Source: an uncultured Veillonella sp. (GTDB lineage Bacteria > Bacillota > Negativicutes > Veillonellales > Veillonellaceae). Taken from it: DNA of 9,783 nucleotides. Shown one piece after another: positions 1 through 7,815 of this stretch. The translations under genes and the position numbers were made by a program. The notes under the pieces were generated by a model. It made no database searches, was not told the origin of the DNA, and was given only the letters and a program-made list of their open reading frames with translations. The DNA lies in assembly GCA_900766125.1 (NCBI GenBank), contig CAAFUD010000062.1:1-9783 (forward strand), read 5' to 3'. Within the stretch, counting starts at the first letter, position 1. Each line of letters begins with the position of its first letter.

Positions 1-783
1 AAGCATAGATCGTAACTTTGTAGGATTAACAGAATCCGGCCGCCCTGCTTCTACAGTAAACTCATGACCTTCAGGAACAAGTATAGACAGCTGTTTCAGA
101 ACTTGGTGAAAGTCTTCGTCCCCTAATACCGTCGGAGTACCGCCACCCATATAAAGAGTATCTACCGTTAAGCCATAAGATTCAACAATAGTTTTCATAT
201 CCTCTATGTCTCGGCCTAAGGCAGTTAAAAATTGGCTTTTACCATCATAGTCCTGATAGAGTCCATACGGAAAGGAGCAGTAAACACAGCGGGTGTCACA
301 AAAAGGAATGCCACAATAGAGACTCACCTTTTTATCGTCTGTATCAGCTAAAAACGGACGTTGATACTCACCGATGGCCCCCAAGGTCGCAAGCTTTTCC
401 ATAGACACAGAAAACTCGTCCCTAATGTGACGAGTTGCTGCGTGGACAGAGCCATATGTATCTATATATTTATGTAGTAGCTTTGTAGGGCGTACACCGA
501 CCATAGTCCCCCATGGCGCATCAACGGGCAAGCCTTGATATTCACGCAGATAGCGCAATAAGGCTTGGCCAATTTGACGACGACCCATAGATGAAATATC
601 ACCATCAAAAGTTTTTACGGTCTCACCAATGGTTACAGTCAAACGATATAAACCGTCTACCTCTATAGCCTCTAGAAGAACCTCTGGATTAACCTTATCA
701 GAGAATAAACCAGCAGCACCACAGTTATGGGCTACTACGGAGCCAAGTGGTAATGGCCCCGTATATAGATATCCATTAAGCAT
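1..783 (-). CDS. hemZ: HemZ-type coproporphyrinogen dehydrogenase, radical SAM (partial, N-terminal 261 residues)
   Basis: The gene starts at ATG 783 and runs off the window, leaving 261 in-frame codons without a stop. The radical SAM cluster motif CX3CX2C is at C162, C166 and C169 (IPFCDTRCVYCSFP), followed by the SAM-contacting GGGTP at 213-217. GVRPTK at 96-101 and VEAGRPD at 244-250 are, as I recall the family, typical of HemZ rather than HemN or HemW, as is the roughly 150-residue region before the radical SAM core. The family is cytoplasmic and annotated as oxygen-independent coproporphyrinogen III conversion in porphyrin synthesis; the exact reaction of HemZ is less firmly known than that of HemN. 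The start overlaps the 3' end of fur by 8 nt, and the only visible Shine-Dalgarno (AGAAGG) lies about 14 nt upstream, so the start is plausible but not secure. It is the last visible gene of the recJ operon. Confidence 0.87.
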   Translation of the reverse strand, partial: MLNGYLYTGPLPLGSVVAHNCGAAGLFSDKVNPEVLLEAIEVDGLYRLTVTIGETVKTFDGDISSMGRRQIGQALLRYLREYQGLPVDAPWGTMVGVRPTKLLHKYIDTYGSVHAATRHIRDEFSVSMEKLATLGAIGEYQRPFLADTDDKKVSLYCGIPFCDTRCVYCSFPYGLYQDYDGKSQFLTALGRDIEDMKTIVESYGLTVDTLYMGGGTPTVLGDEDFHQVLKQLSILVPEGHEFTVEAGRPDSVNPTKLRSML

Positions 784-1267
784 GGTGATGAGCCATACCT
801 TCTAATTTTTCAAGTTCTGCTTCAGTCATATGATTTTGGCAATCGCTGCAATAACCATATACTTTCAATTGATGGTCAATAGTGCGGAAATTCAATTTCT
901 TAGCGATGATAGACTCTAATGTTTCAAGCATATCGTCTTCGAACTCGGATACTTTACCACATTTTACACAAATCAAATGATGATGGAAATGAGCGAACTC
1001 TTCATCATTTAATTCGTAACGGTTACGACCATCGCCGAAATCAAGGCGTTTTAACAAATCAAGTTCAGTGAATAGATCAAGTGTTCTGTAAATAGTAGCT
1101 AAGCCGATATCAGGAGCTACTTCTTTTACAAGTACATATACGTCTTCAGCGCTCAAATGGTTTTCATCTGCATCGATGAAGGCTTGTAAAATTGTTTGAC
1201 GTTGTGTAGTCAATTTGTATTTTTTATCTTTAATGCGTTCTTTTAATTTCTCTAATGTTGTGTTCAT
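776..1267 (-). CDS. fur: Fur family ferric uptake regulator
   Basis: This 163-residue protein is a metal-dependent DNA-binding repressor of the Fur family. The winged-helix region spans about 1-85, with the recognition-helix segment GLATIYRTLDLFTEL near 55-69. The metal-binding HFHHHLIC segment is at 93-100. Two CXXC pairs (C100/C103 and C140/C143) match the structural zinc site. HLSAEDVYVLVKE closely resembles B. subtilis Fur. At the position equivalent to the peroxide-reactive Asp104 of B. subtilis PerR there is Glu108, and Glu85 replaces PerR Asp85; both favour an iron sensor (Fur) over a peroxide sensor (PerR). The tail ends AHHHA. ATG 1267 has AAGGGG about 9 nt upstream. The gene lies 41 nt after the hydrolase stop and overlaps hemZ. 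Zur is the less likely alternative. Confidence 0.88.
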   Translation of the reverse strand: MNTTLEKLKERIKDKKYKLTTQRQTILQAFIDADENHLSAEDVYVLVKEVAPDIGLATIYRTLDLFTELDLLKRLDFGDGRNRYELNDEEFAHFHHHLICVKCGKVSEFEDDMLETLESIIAKKLNFRTIDHQLKVYGYCSDCQNHMTEAELEKLEGMAHHHA

Positions 1268-1296
1268 GATAACTATCCCCTTTACTTCTTACAAAA

Positions 1297-1308
1297 GTTT
1301 TATAAAAC
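1297..1308. repeat. Perfect 12-bp palindrome just upstream of fur
   Basis: GTTTTATAAAAC is a perfect palindrome immediately after the hydrolase stop codon and about 30 nt before the fur start. It contains a TATAAA that could serve as a -10 element for an internal fur promoter on the minus strand, but I find no convincing -35 at 16-18 nt. It may equally be a protein-binding site or a chance AT-rich palindrome. Confidence 0.35.
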
Positions 1309-1944
1309 CTACGCCCCAACGAATGGGTTGTATTGTTTTTCATAACCTATATTTGTTTCTGGTCCATGACCAGGATATACCATTGTATTGTCAGGCAATT
1401 TATAAAGCTGAGTTTTAATGGATTCCATTAATGTCTCATATGATCCATTTGGAAAATCTGTACGACCTACGGAATCTCTAAAGAGAGTATCCCCTACAAA
1501 TACAAGGCCTTCCATGTAATAACATACCCCACCTGGCGTATGACCCGGTGTTTCAAGTACTTCTAAGTCAATAGCACCACAGGTAATGTGGTCACCTTGT
1601 TTAACCTCAATAATGTCAGCCTTTACCTTAATTGGTGTTGGATTACTATAAGCGCTGAGATTGAGTTCAGGATCTAACAGATACGGTATATCACCCTTTT
1701 GAATATATACAGGCACATGATATGTATCTACAATCTCTTGAACGCCCCCAATATGGTCTCCATGACCATGGGTTAGCAAAACAGCCTTTGGTTTCAAGTC
1801 ATGTTTCTTTAGCGCATCTAATACTTCCGGTGTGGCAGGATCAATGATGAAAGCCTCACCAACCGCTTTATCGCCTATGACGTAGCAATTAGTTCCTAAT
1901 GGACCTAACGGCATACGCATAAGTACTAATTGTTGCTCGCTCAT
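1309..1944 (-). CDS. Metallo-beta-lactamase-fold hydrolase (glyoxalase II-like)
   Basis: This 211-residue cytoplasmic enzyme has the metallo-beta-lactamase fold and resembles the short YcbL/glyoxalase II-like group. The metal-binding THGHGDHIGG motif supplies H59, H61, D63 and H64. Further ligands are H135 (ETPGHTPGG), D152 (VGDTLF) and H193 (YPGHGPET), so the binuclear metal site looks complete. It lacks the C-terminal glutathione-binding domain of classical glyoxalase II (about 250 residues), so the substrate cannot be named; a thioester or thiol adduct is likely. ATG 1944 overlaps the rel stop by one base (TAATG), with GGAGG inside the end of rel, which implies translational coupling. A hydrolase of this type next to rel is a common arrangement in Firmicutes. 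Confidence 0.88.
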   Translation of the reverse strand: MSEQQLVLMRMPLGPLGTNCYVIGDKAVGEAFIIDPATPEVLDALKKHDLKPKAVLLTHGHGDHIGGVQEIVDTYHVPVYIQKGDIPYLLDPELNLSAYSNPTPIKVKADIIEVKQGDHITCGAIDLEVLETPGHTPGGVCYYMEGLVFVGDTLFRDSVGRTDFPNGSYETLMESIKTQLYKLPDNTMVYPGHGPETNIGYEKQYNPFVGA

Positions 1945-4184
1945 TAAGCCCCTCCTTTACTACGTTGTACCGTATACACTTCACGGATACGACGCAACTT
2001 AGTCATAACAAAATCGAGTTGGGAAATATCGCGAATATCAACTACTACATTGATACTTACAGTTTTAGTATCTTCTTGAACCTTCGCATTGATGTTCGTA
2101 ATGGTGATTTTCAATTCTGAAAGTACTGCCATAACCTCCATCAACAGACCATTTCGATCGTATGCTTGAATATCGATGCCTACATGGAAGGATTCACCAG
2201 AGGAACCATCCCAAGAGACTTCAATCATACGTTCTAAATCTTCTGGCGTATGGCCTAGGCTCGTACAATCGGAGCGATGGATGGATACACCACGACCACG
2301 CGTGATGTAACCGATGATATCATCACCAGGAACTGGGCTACAGCATTTCGCCATACGTACCATAACACCAGCTTCCCCTTTTACGAGAACGCCCGTACCA
2401 TTCTTGGTCGTTTTTGGCCCTTGAGCTTTTAACTTCTCAATGATTTGTTCAGTGCTGTGCTTAGACTCTTCTGCTTCTTTAGATTTTTTATAGAGTTCAA
2501 TTAACCGCAAGAGAACAGTGCTGACAGGAATGCCGCCATAGCCACAAGCGGCAAACATTTCCTCTTCAGTACCTGCTTTCAGCTGTTTTGTAACTTGTTG
2601 GAGACGATTATCACCGATCAATTCTTTCCAACTATAGTTTAATCGTTTCGCTTCTTTTTCAAGCGCCTCTAAGCCTTTTTCTATATTTTCAGCTTTATTT
2701 TCACGCTTGAACCAGTTGCGAATTTTGCTCTTACTTTCAGAAGAGCCTACTATATTGAGCCAATCAAGACTTGGACGACCTGTTTTAGATGTAATGATAT
2801 CTACAATATCGCCATTTTGTAAGGTGTAATCTAGCGGTACAATTTTACCGTTTACCTTAGCCCCTACACAGCGATGACCTACATCGGTATGAACACGGTA
2901 CGCAAAATCGAGCGGAACCGAACCAATTGGCAATTTAACAACATCGCCCTTTGGTGTGAATACAAATACCTCACCAGAGAAAACGTCTAATTTTAACGCA
3001 TTAACCAGTTCTGTTGGATTACTTGTATCTTGCCATTCAAGGACTTGGCGTAACCAGGCAACCTTTTGGTCGAAATCCTTATCGCCATTTTTATTGCCTT
3101 CTTTATAGCGCCAGTGAGCAGCAACACCATACTCAGATACACGGTGCATTTCCCAGGTACGAATTTGGATTTCTACAGGTTGCCCCATGGTACCGATAAC
3201 CGTTGTATGCAAGGATTGATACATATTAGATTTCGGCATAGAAATATAATCCTTGAAACGATACGGCAATGGTTTCCACAAGCTATGTGCAATACCTAGA
3301 ACGGCATAGCAATCTGGAATTGTATCAACAATAACGCGAACAGCAAGCAAGTCGTAAATTTGAGATAAATCACGATTGTCCTTTTTCATCTTCTTGTAAA
3401 TGCTGTAGAAGTGTTTTGGACGACCTTTAATATCCGCCTTAATATGAGCTTCCCCTAACGCTTTTGTAAGTTGGCTCATTGTATCATTTACAATGTCCTC
3501 ACGAGCTTGGCGTTTTTGTTTCATTTGATCTACAAGATCATAATATTTTTCCGGCTCTAAATAGCGGAATGATAAATCTTCTAGTTCCCATTTCACATTG
3601 AAGATACCAAGGCGATGTGCTAAAGGAGCAAAGATTTCTAATGTTTCCTTTGCAATGCGCTTTTGCTTGTCGCTACGCATATGCTTTAAGGTACGCATAT
3701 TATGTAAGCGGTCCCCCAATTTGATAACAACGACGCGCACATCCTTCGCCATAGCCAAAATCATCTTCCGATAATTTTCCATTTGGCGATCTTCTTTTGT
3801 TTCATATTGGAATTGGTTTAATTTCGTTACACCATCAACAAGGAATGCCACTTCAGAGCCAAACATTTCCTCTAAGTCTTCCTTGGAATAAGATGTATCC
3901 TCAACCACATCATGCATAAGCGCTGCCATAAGTGTGATATGGTCAATTTGTAAGTGTGCCAAAATATCAGCTACAGCTAGTGGATGCATGATATACGGTT
4001 CACCAGAAGCTCTAAGCTGACCTTCGTGAGCCTTATCTGCAAGCTCAAACGCCTTTAATACTTGGTTACACTCATCATCTGTTAAATAGGTATGGATATA
4101 CTCCATAAATTCAGCTAAAGCTTTTCCTTTATCAAAAGTGCTTTGTTCTACTAAAGCTTTGCCTTCTTCATTTACAGTTGTCAT
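1944..4184 (-). CDS. rel: Bifunctional (p)ppGpp synthetase/hydrolase Rel (RelA/SpoT homologue)
   Basis: This full-length 746-residue long RSH protein makes and degrades the alarmone (p)ppGpp in the stringent response. The N-terminal HD hydrolase domain is intact: H53, H67, H91-D92 with E95-D96 (HDVVED), and D158 in GDRLHN. In the synthetase domain RFKD (309-312) is the RxKD form of bifunctional Rel enzymes, not the ExDD form of monofunctional RelA; it is followed by YQSLHTTV and EIQIRT (338-343). The regulatory half has a TGS domain (about 405-466), a conserved-cysteine zinc-finger-like segment (C614, C615, C640) and a C-terminal ACT domain (about 665-740). I see no degeneration of either active site. 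It sits 11 nt after recJ, whose stop codon shares bases with the rel Shine-Dalgarno, so its translation is probably coupled to recJ. Confidence 0.96.
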   Translation of the reverse strand: MTTVNEEGKALVEQSTFDKGKALAEFMEYIHTYLTDDECNQVLKAFELADKAHEGQLRASGEPYIMHPLAVADILAHLQIDHITLMAALMHDVVEDTSYSKEDLEEMFGSEVAFLVDGVTKLNQFQYETKEDRQMENYRKMILAMAKDVRVVVIKLGDRLHNMRTLKHMRSDKQKRIAKETLEIFAPLAHRLGIFNVKWELEDLSFRYLEPEKYYDLVDQMKQKRQAREDIVNDTMSQLTKALGEAHIKADIKGRPKHFYSIYKKMKKDNRDLSQIYDLLAVRVIVDTIPDCYAVLGIAHSLWKPLPYRFKDYISMPKSNMYQSLHTTVIGTMGQPVEIQIRTWEMHRVSEYGVAAHWRYKEGNKNGDKDFDQKVAWLRQVLEWQDTSNPTELVNALKLDVFSGEVFVFTPKGDVVKLPIGSVPLDFAYRVHTDVGHRCVGAKVNGKIVPLDYTLQNGDIVDIITSKTGRPSLDWLNIVGSSESKSKIRNWFKRENKAENIEKGLEALEKEAKRLNYSWKELIGDNRLQQVTKQLKAGTEEEMFAACGYGGIPVSTVLLRLIELYKKSKEAEESKHSTEQIIEKLKAQGPKTTKNGTGVLVKGEAGVMVRMAKCCSPVPGDDIIGYITRGRGVSIHRSDCTSLGHTPEDLERMIEVSWDGSSGESFHVGIDIQAYDRNGLLMEVMAVLSELKITITNINAKVQEDTKTVSINVVVDIRDISQLDFVMTKLRRIREVYTVQRSKGGA

Positions 4185-4189
4185 GGTGT

Positions 4190-4197
4190 CACCTCCT
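4190..4197 (-). promoter_or_regulatory. Strong Shine-Dalgarno of rel, overlapping the recJ stop codon
   Basis: On the minus strand AGGAGGTG precedes the rel ATG by 5 nt. The first AG of the site is the last two bases of the recJ TAG stop (4196-4198). Ribosomes terminating on recJ therefore sit on the rel initiation site, supporting translational coupling and fixing the rel start at 4184. Confidence 0.8.
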
Positions 4198-6178
4198 ATA
4201 CACTATAGGTAAGAAATGTTACGGATGTGACAAGATCTAATTTTCCTTCAACGGCATTCCATCTTAGCATTAATTGACCATCATCACTTGTATATTCTTC
4301 GATGATGCCCAACTCCTTAAAAACATCTAAGGATGTAAGGGCACTACGATTATTTTGATCTGCCGGCTTGCGGCGCAAAATTTCTTGTTCCACATTGTAA
4401 ACCGATTGACTACGACCACGCATAGCTTGTTTGACTATGACATACATTGCTCTAAGCCCTTCTGTTGAAAGTGTAATAGGCTCTTCATTCAACGGTTCAA
4501 TAGCTTGGATCATAAGCTGTGGAGAAACCATCCCTTGCCATTCATTCTTTTGTAAGGAAAAGGCTACTTTTACCACAGTTCCAACAAATATGGTTTTAAA
4601 CAAATCGGGACGATTCCAAGCAATGGCATCTAATGTACCACTTGAGGTTTCTAAAATCACCTTACAATGATTTTTTAACTGCCCCATAAGCATAATGTCT
4701 TGTACCGTTGCTTCCATAACGGCAAAGACCGGCGTACTATTGGCCATACCATATGGCTCAAGCGCTGATACGCGGTCAATAATATCTACATCGATATCAT
4801 CAACGGGTAGTTCCGCATCAATAGCAACAACAGGAATGTATTCCTCTGCTGTTACATGCGCCTTACAATACGCAGTCAAACAGTCTCGCAATTCATCTAT
4901 ACGATTTGCATCAATACTGAAGCCTGCTGCTGCAGCATGGCCACCGAATTGTAATAACACATCTTCGCAAGACTTCAGTGCATCGTAGATATTAAAACCA
5001 TCGATACTACGGCAGGAGCCTTTGCCAATGCCATCGTGGATACTAATAACCAGGGTCGGCTTATAAAACTCCTCAACCAAGCGAGAAGCCACAATACCGA
5101 TAACACCAGGATGCCACTCTTCACCAGCTACAATAGTTACATAGTCAGCTTTATGGCCTTGATTAGCCACATCAATGCGAGCCAATTCATGGATATTACG
5201 CTCTAGTTCTTGTCGCTCACGATTTGTTTCATTTAATTCTTCAGCAATCGCTTCAGCCATGTCAGCATTATCAGTAACTAGCAACTCAACAGCACGTGTT
5301 GCATGGGTTACACGACCTGCTGCATTAAGCCGTGGGGCTAAGGTGAAACCAATATGTCCAGATGTTATAGTTCGTTCATGGAGACCTGCTACATCGATTA
5401 GCTTTTTAATTCCTAGATTTGGATGACTATTCATCTTTTCAAGGCCTGCTTTTACGATGATGCGGTTCTCACCGACTAACGGCACAACGTCCGCCACAGT
5501 GCCTAATGCAACGATATCTAAATCATCTAAATACCATTCACCAGTCTTTGTAAGCCACAATGCTTGGCATAATTTAAAAGCAACCCCAACACCGGATAAG
5601 TTCTTATCCTTGTAGTGACAGTCCTTTTGCTTGTGGTTAATAACAGCCTTTGCTCGTGGAATCATATCTGGTGCCGTATGATGATCCGTAATAATCATAT
5701 CGATACGGTCACGTACAGCCTCAACAATATCGTAAGAGCTAATACCACAATCCACGGTAATTACTAAAGCGGTCCCCTGCTCTATAAGATGCTCTAAAGC
5801 CTCTAAATTGAGGCCATACCCTTCACTTTGACGCTCTGGTATGTAATAGGTAACATCAGCACCTAGTTTCTTTAAAAAACGATATAGAACAGATGTGGCA
5901 GTAATGCCATCTACATCATAATCACCATAAATAACGATTGGTTTATGTTTTTCAATTGTCTCCTGAACTAGCGAAACAGCTACATCCATATCTTTTAATG
6001 CGAATGGATCTAACAAATCAGACAAAGAGCCTTGTAAAAACCGACGCCCTTCATCAACATCTATGTGGCGATTAACCATTAATTTTGCCACAATAGGGTT
6101 CACACCAAGTTCACGGATTAAGATATTCTCTTGTTCTTTGTCGCTTGTGGAAATGCGCCAACGTTTTTTCTTAATCAT
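4196..6178 (-). CDS. recJ: Single-stranded-DNA-specific 5'-3' exonuclease RecJ
   Basis: RecJ degrades single-stranded DNA 5' to 3' in recombination and mismatch or base-excision repair. From the chosen start it has 660 residues. The DHH phosphoesterase core shows DYDVDG (86-91), VDCG (142-145) and the signature DHH (165-167), then ALGTVAD (224-230) and LNAAGR (284-289). The DHHA1 domain follows, with HPGVIGIVASR and GGHAAAAGFS (412-421), then an OB-like region with EPYGMANSTPVF and a roughly 90-residue C-terminal extension like those in other Firmicute RecJ proteins. The frame is open to a TTG at 6223, but that codon has no Shine-Dalgarno. ATG 6178 has GAGG 6 nt upstream and begins MIKKKRW, as RecJ proteins usually do; ATG 6181 is too close to the site. 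It is the first gene of the recJ-rel-hydrolase-fur-hemZ operon. Confidence 0.95.
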   Translation of the reverse strand: MIKKKRWRISTSDKEQENILIRELGVNPIVAKLMVNRHIDVDEGRRFLQGSLSDLLDPFALKDMDVAVSLVQETIEKHKPIVIYGDYDVDGITATSVLYRFLKKLGADVTYYIPERQSEGYGLNLEALEHLIEQGTALVITVDCGISSYDIVEAVRDRIDMIITDHHTAPDMIPRAKAVINHKQKDCHYKDKNLSGVGVAFKLCQALWLTKTGEWYLDDLDIVALGTVADVVPLVGENRIIVKAGLEKMNSHPNLGIKKLIDVAGLHERTITSGHIGFTLAPRLNAAGRVTHATRAVELLVTDNADMAEAIAEELNETNRERQELERNIHELARIDVANQGHKADYVTIVAGEEWHPGVIGIVASRLVEEFYKPTLVISIHDGIGKGSCRSIDGFNIYDALKSCEDVLLQFGGHAAAAGFSIDANRIDELRDCLTAYCKAHVTAEEYIPVVAIDAELPVDDIDVDIIDRVSALEPYGMANSTPVFAVMEATVQDIMLMGQLKNHCKVILETSSGTLDAIAWNRPDLFKTIFVGTVVKVAFSLQKNEWQGMVSPQLMIQAIEPLNEEPITLSTEGLRAMYVIVKQAMRGRSQSVYNVEQEILRRKPADQNNRSALTSLDVFKELGIIEEYTSDDGQLMLRWNAVEGKLDLVTSVTFLTYSV

Positions 6179-6183
6179 CATGT

Positions 6184-6188
6184 CCCTC
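6184..6188 (-). promoter_or_regulatory. recJ Shine-Dalgarno that decides the start
   Basis: GAGGG on the minus strand lies 5 nt before ATG 6178 and only 2 nt before ATG 6181. This favours 6178 as the recJ start and argues against the upstream TTG at 6223. Confidence 0.65.
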
Positions 6189-6224
6189 AGTAGTTTATAA
6201 TCAATATTAGTATAAAATTTCAAC

Positions 6225-6239
6225 GTATTATCATTATCA
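6225..6239 (-). promoter_or_regulatory. Candidate Fur box in the recJ-rel-fur operon leader
   Basis: The minus strand reads TGATAATGATAATAC. It contains GATAATGATAAT (6227-6238), identical to the first 12 bases of the classical 19-bp Fur consensus GATAATGATAATCATTATC; the distal part fits poorly, giving 13 of 19 overall. Against the 7-1-7 form TGATAATNATTATCA it matches 11 of 14 defined positions. It falls at about +3 to +17 from the start site predicted from the -10 at 6249-6254, where a bound repressor would block transcription. The operon encodes Fur, so autoregulation is the natural reading. AT-rich DNA makes such matches relatively cheap. Confidence 0.5.
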
Positions 6240-6248
6240 TTTTTATTT

Positions 6249-6277
6249 ATTATACATCAAAAAGCGAATAAAATAAA
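6249..6277 (-). promoter_or_regulatory. Candidate promoter of the recJ operon
   Basis: A perfect -10 TATAAT is at 6249-6254 on the minus strand. At 17 nt spacing the -35 position (6272-6277) reads TTTATT, only a 3-of-6 match, so the promoter may rely on an activator or on the AT-rich upstream DNA. It lies directly downstream of the hydG terminator, where a new transcript is needed. The predicted start is near 6242. Confidence 0.5.
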
Positions 6278-6297
6278 CTGTTTTATATATTTTATTC
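6266..6297. repeat. 10-bp AT-rich inverted repeat upstream of recJ promoter
   Basis: GAATAAAATA (6266-6275) is the exact reverse complement of TATTTTATTC (6288-6297), separated by 12 nt. It spans the -35 position and the DNA just upstream of the recJ promoter, so it could be an operator or an AT-rich promoter-enhancing element. Nearly all positions are A/T, so chance is possible. Confidence 0.35.
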
Positions 6298-6324
6298 TCA
6301 TTTAACTTTTGACATTTTCTCAAC

Positions 6325-6358
6325 AAAAAAGAACCTCCCATTATCAATAGGAGGTTCT
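6325..6358 (-). terminator. Rho-independent terminator of hydG
   Basis: A 13-bp stem (6330-6342 with 6346-6358, one G-U pair) closed by a 3-nt loop is followed on the minus strand by a run of six T. It begins 15 nt past the hydG stop codon. It is a textbook intrinsic terminator and separates hydG from the recJ operon. Confidence 0.92.
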
Positions 6359-6373
6359 CGATCAGTGAATTAC

Positions 6374-7792
6374 TTAGAACCGGAAGTCTCGTTCGCCGTC
6401 TTTCATCTGTGCAATATAAGCTTTAGCTTTATCTTTAACTAAATCATTTTTGATATTTTCTAACTGTTGTTCAATAACCTTAGCGCCATGAGCTTTAGTT
6501 TTTTCATCACCATAATCCATGATGTATTCGTTTAATGTCATCAATGCATTAGGTTGGCAACAGTTATGGATTTGGCCGGATTTAGCGAGGGCCATAAATC
6601 TGTCCCCTGTTCTACCTGCTCGATAGCATGCAGTACAGAAGCTAGGCACATATCCAAGATCTAGTAACCAATCTACGATTTCATCTAATGTACGTGTGTC
6701 ACTGCGATCAAATTGAGCCGAATTATCTTCTGGTTTCTCTTCTTCTTTGTAACCACCTACGCTAGTACGAGAGCCACCACTAATTTGGGAGATACCTAAT
6801 GCCAAACCGCGTTCACGCATGGATTGACTTTCACGGGTAGACATAATCATACCTGTATACGGTGTGGATACGCGAATAAGAGCAACGATTTTCTCAAATA
6901 TATCGTCAGGTACAGCATTACTGAAATCATCTACGTCGATATCATCAGCAGGGCAAATACGAGGTACAGAAATTGTATGTGGACCTACACCAAATACTGC
7001 TTCTAAATGCTCTGCATGCATCAACAAACCTACAAAATCATATTTATAATGTTCTAAGCCATAAAGAACACCGATACCTACATCATCAATGCCACCTTGC
7101 ATAGCGCGATCCATCGCCTCTGTATGGTAGGCGTAGTCGCTCTTAGGGCCTGTTGGATGAAGTGCTTCGTAGTTTTCTTTATTGTACGTTTCTTGGAATA
7201 ATGTATATGTACCAATACCAGCTTCATGTAATTTCTTGTAATCCTCAACGGAACAAGCTGCAATATTTACGTTTACACGGCGAATTTCGCCATTTTTATT
7301 TTTAATACCGTAAATAGTCTTGATAGATTCCAAAATATATTCAAGAGGATTATTAAGAGGATCTTCACCAGACTCAATTACGATACGCTTATGCCCCATT
7401 GCTTCTAAGGCAATAACCTCTTCTCTAATTTGGTCTTGAGTCAACTTTTTACGTTTAATATCGCGATTTTTAGAATGGTACGGACAGTATACACAACCAT
7501 TAATACAATAGTTAGACAAGTATAATGGTGCAAATAGAACGATACGATCGCCATAAATAGCTTTCTTGATTTCTTTAGCTAACGCATAAAGCTTTTCCTT
7601 ATATTCAGGCAACGGACATTCTAATAGAACAGCTGCTTCTCTATGGTTTAACCCCTTAAATGTAGCAGCTTTTGCTAAAATAGCATCTAACAACTCCCGA
7701 TTTTCCTTATTTTCCTCTGCATAGGCAAGGGTGTCAAGGATTTCCTGATGGGAAATAAATTCCTCCGCCTTTGGAGATTTTACATCATACAT
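6374..7792 (-). CDS. hydG: [FeFe]-hydrogenase H-cluster maturase HydG (radical SAM tyrosine lyase)
   Basis: HydG cleaves tyrosine with SAM to p-cresol and supplies the CO and cyanide ligands, as an iron-bound synthon, for the [FeFe]-hydrogenase H-cluster. From ATG 7792 the protein has 472 residues, the usual family length. The radical SAM motif CX3CX2C is at C96, C100 and C103 (NYCINGCVYC). The C-terminal CX2CX22C motif for the auxiliary cluster is at C386, C389 and C412; this separates HydG from the related tyrosine lyase ThiH, which lacks it. The QISGGSRTSVGGY segment also fits HydG. The frame is open upstream to a GTG at 7828, but GAGGT lies 7 nt before ATG 7792 and the sequence MYDVKSPKAEEF from there matches normal HydG N-termini. 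A TTG at 7822 with AAGAGGGG 5 nt upstream is a possible alternative start. The gene is monocistronic; hydE, hydF and the hydrogenase are not in the window. Confidence 0.95.
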   Translation of the reverse strand: MYDVKSPKAEEFISHQEILDTLAYAEENKENRELLDAILAKAATFKGLNHREAAVLLECPLPEYKEKLYALAKEIKKAIYGDRIVLFAPLYLSNYCINGCVYCPYHSKNRDIKRKKLTQDQIREEVIALEAMGHKRIVIESGEDPLNNPLEYILESIKTIYGIKNKNGEIRRVNVNIAACSVEDYKKLHEAGIGTYTLFQETYNKENYEALHPTGPKSDYAYHTEAMDRAMQGGIDDVGIGVLYGLEHYKYDFVGLLMHAEHLEAVFGVGPHTISVPRICPADDIDVDDFSNAVPDDIFEKIVALIRVSTPYTGMIMSTRESQSMRERGLALGISQISGGSRTSVGGYKEEEKPEDNSAQFDRSDTRTLDEIVDWLLDLGYVPSFCTACYRAGRTGDRFMALAKSGQIHNCCQPNALMTLNEYIMDYGDEKTKAHGAKVIEQQLENIKNDLVKDKAKAYIAQMKDGERDFRF

Positions 7793-7799
7793 AGTACTT

Positions 7800-7804
7800 A
7801 CCTC
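7800..7804 (-). promoter_or_regulatory. hydG Shine-Dalgarno supporting the ATG 7792 start
   Basis: GAGGT on the minus strand sits 7 nt before ATG 7792, giving a well-placed ribosome binding site inside the frame that is open upstream to GTG 7828. The GTG has its purine run directly abutting it, so it is poorly placed. Confidence 0.7.
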
Positions 7805-7815
7805 AAATCTTTCTA

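Noticed and set aside
774..776. Alternative hemZ start ATG overlapping the fur stop as TAATG
   Set aside because: This ATG is in a different frame from the HemZ sequence and meets a stop after about a dozen codons.
1215..1418. Open reading frame on the plus strand across the fur-hydrolase junction, and similar plus-strand frames at 3014-3299, 4431-4988, 5175-5426, 6824-7049 and 8218-8415
   Set aside because: They lie antisense inside well-supported genes, encode no recognisable domain, and are expected by chance opposite long coding regions.
6179..6223. 15-residue N-terminal extension of RecJ from TTG 6223
   Set aside because: TTG without a Shine-Dalgarno; the well-placed GAGG and family-like N-terminus start at 6178. 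The extension would also begin inside the predicted leader, next to the Fur-like box.
7078..7263. 61-codon minus-strand frame inside hydG
   Set aside because: It is an out-of-frame shadow of hydG with low-complexity basic sequence and no domain.
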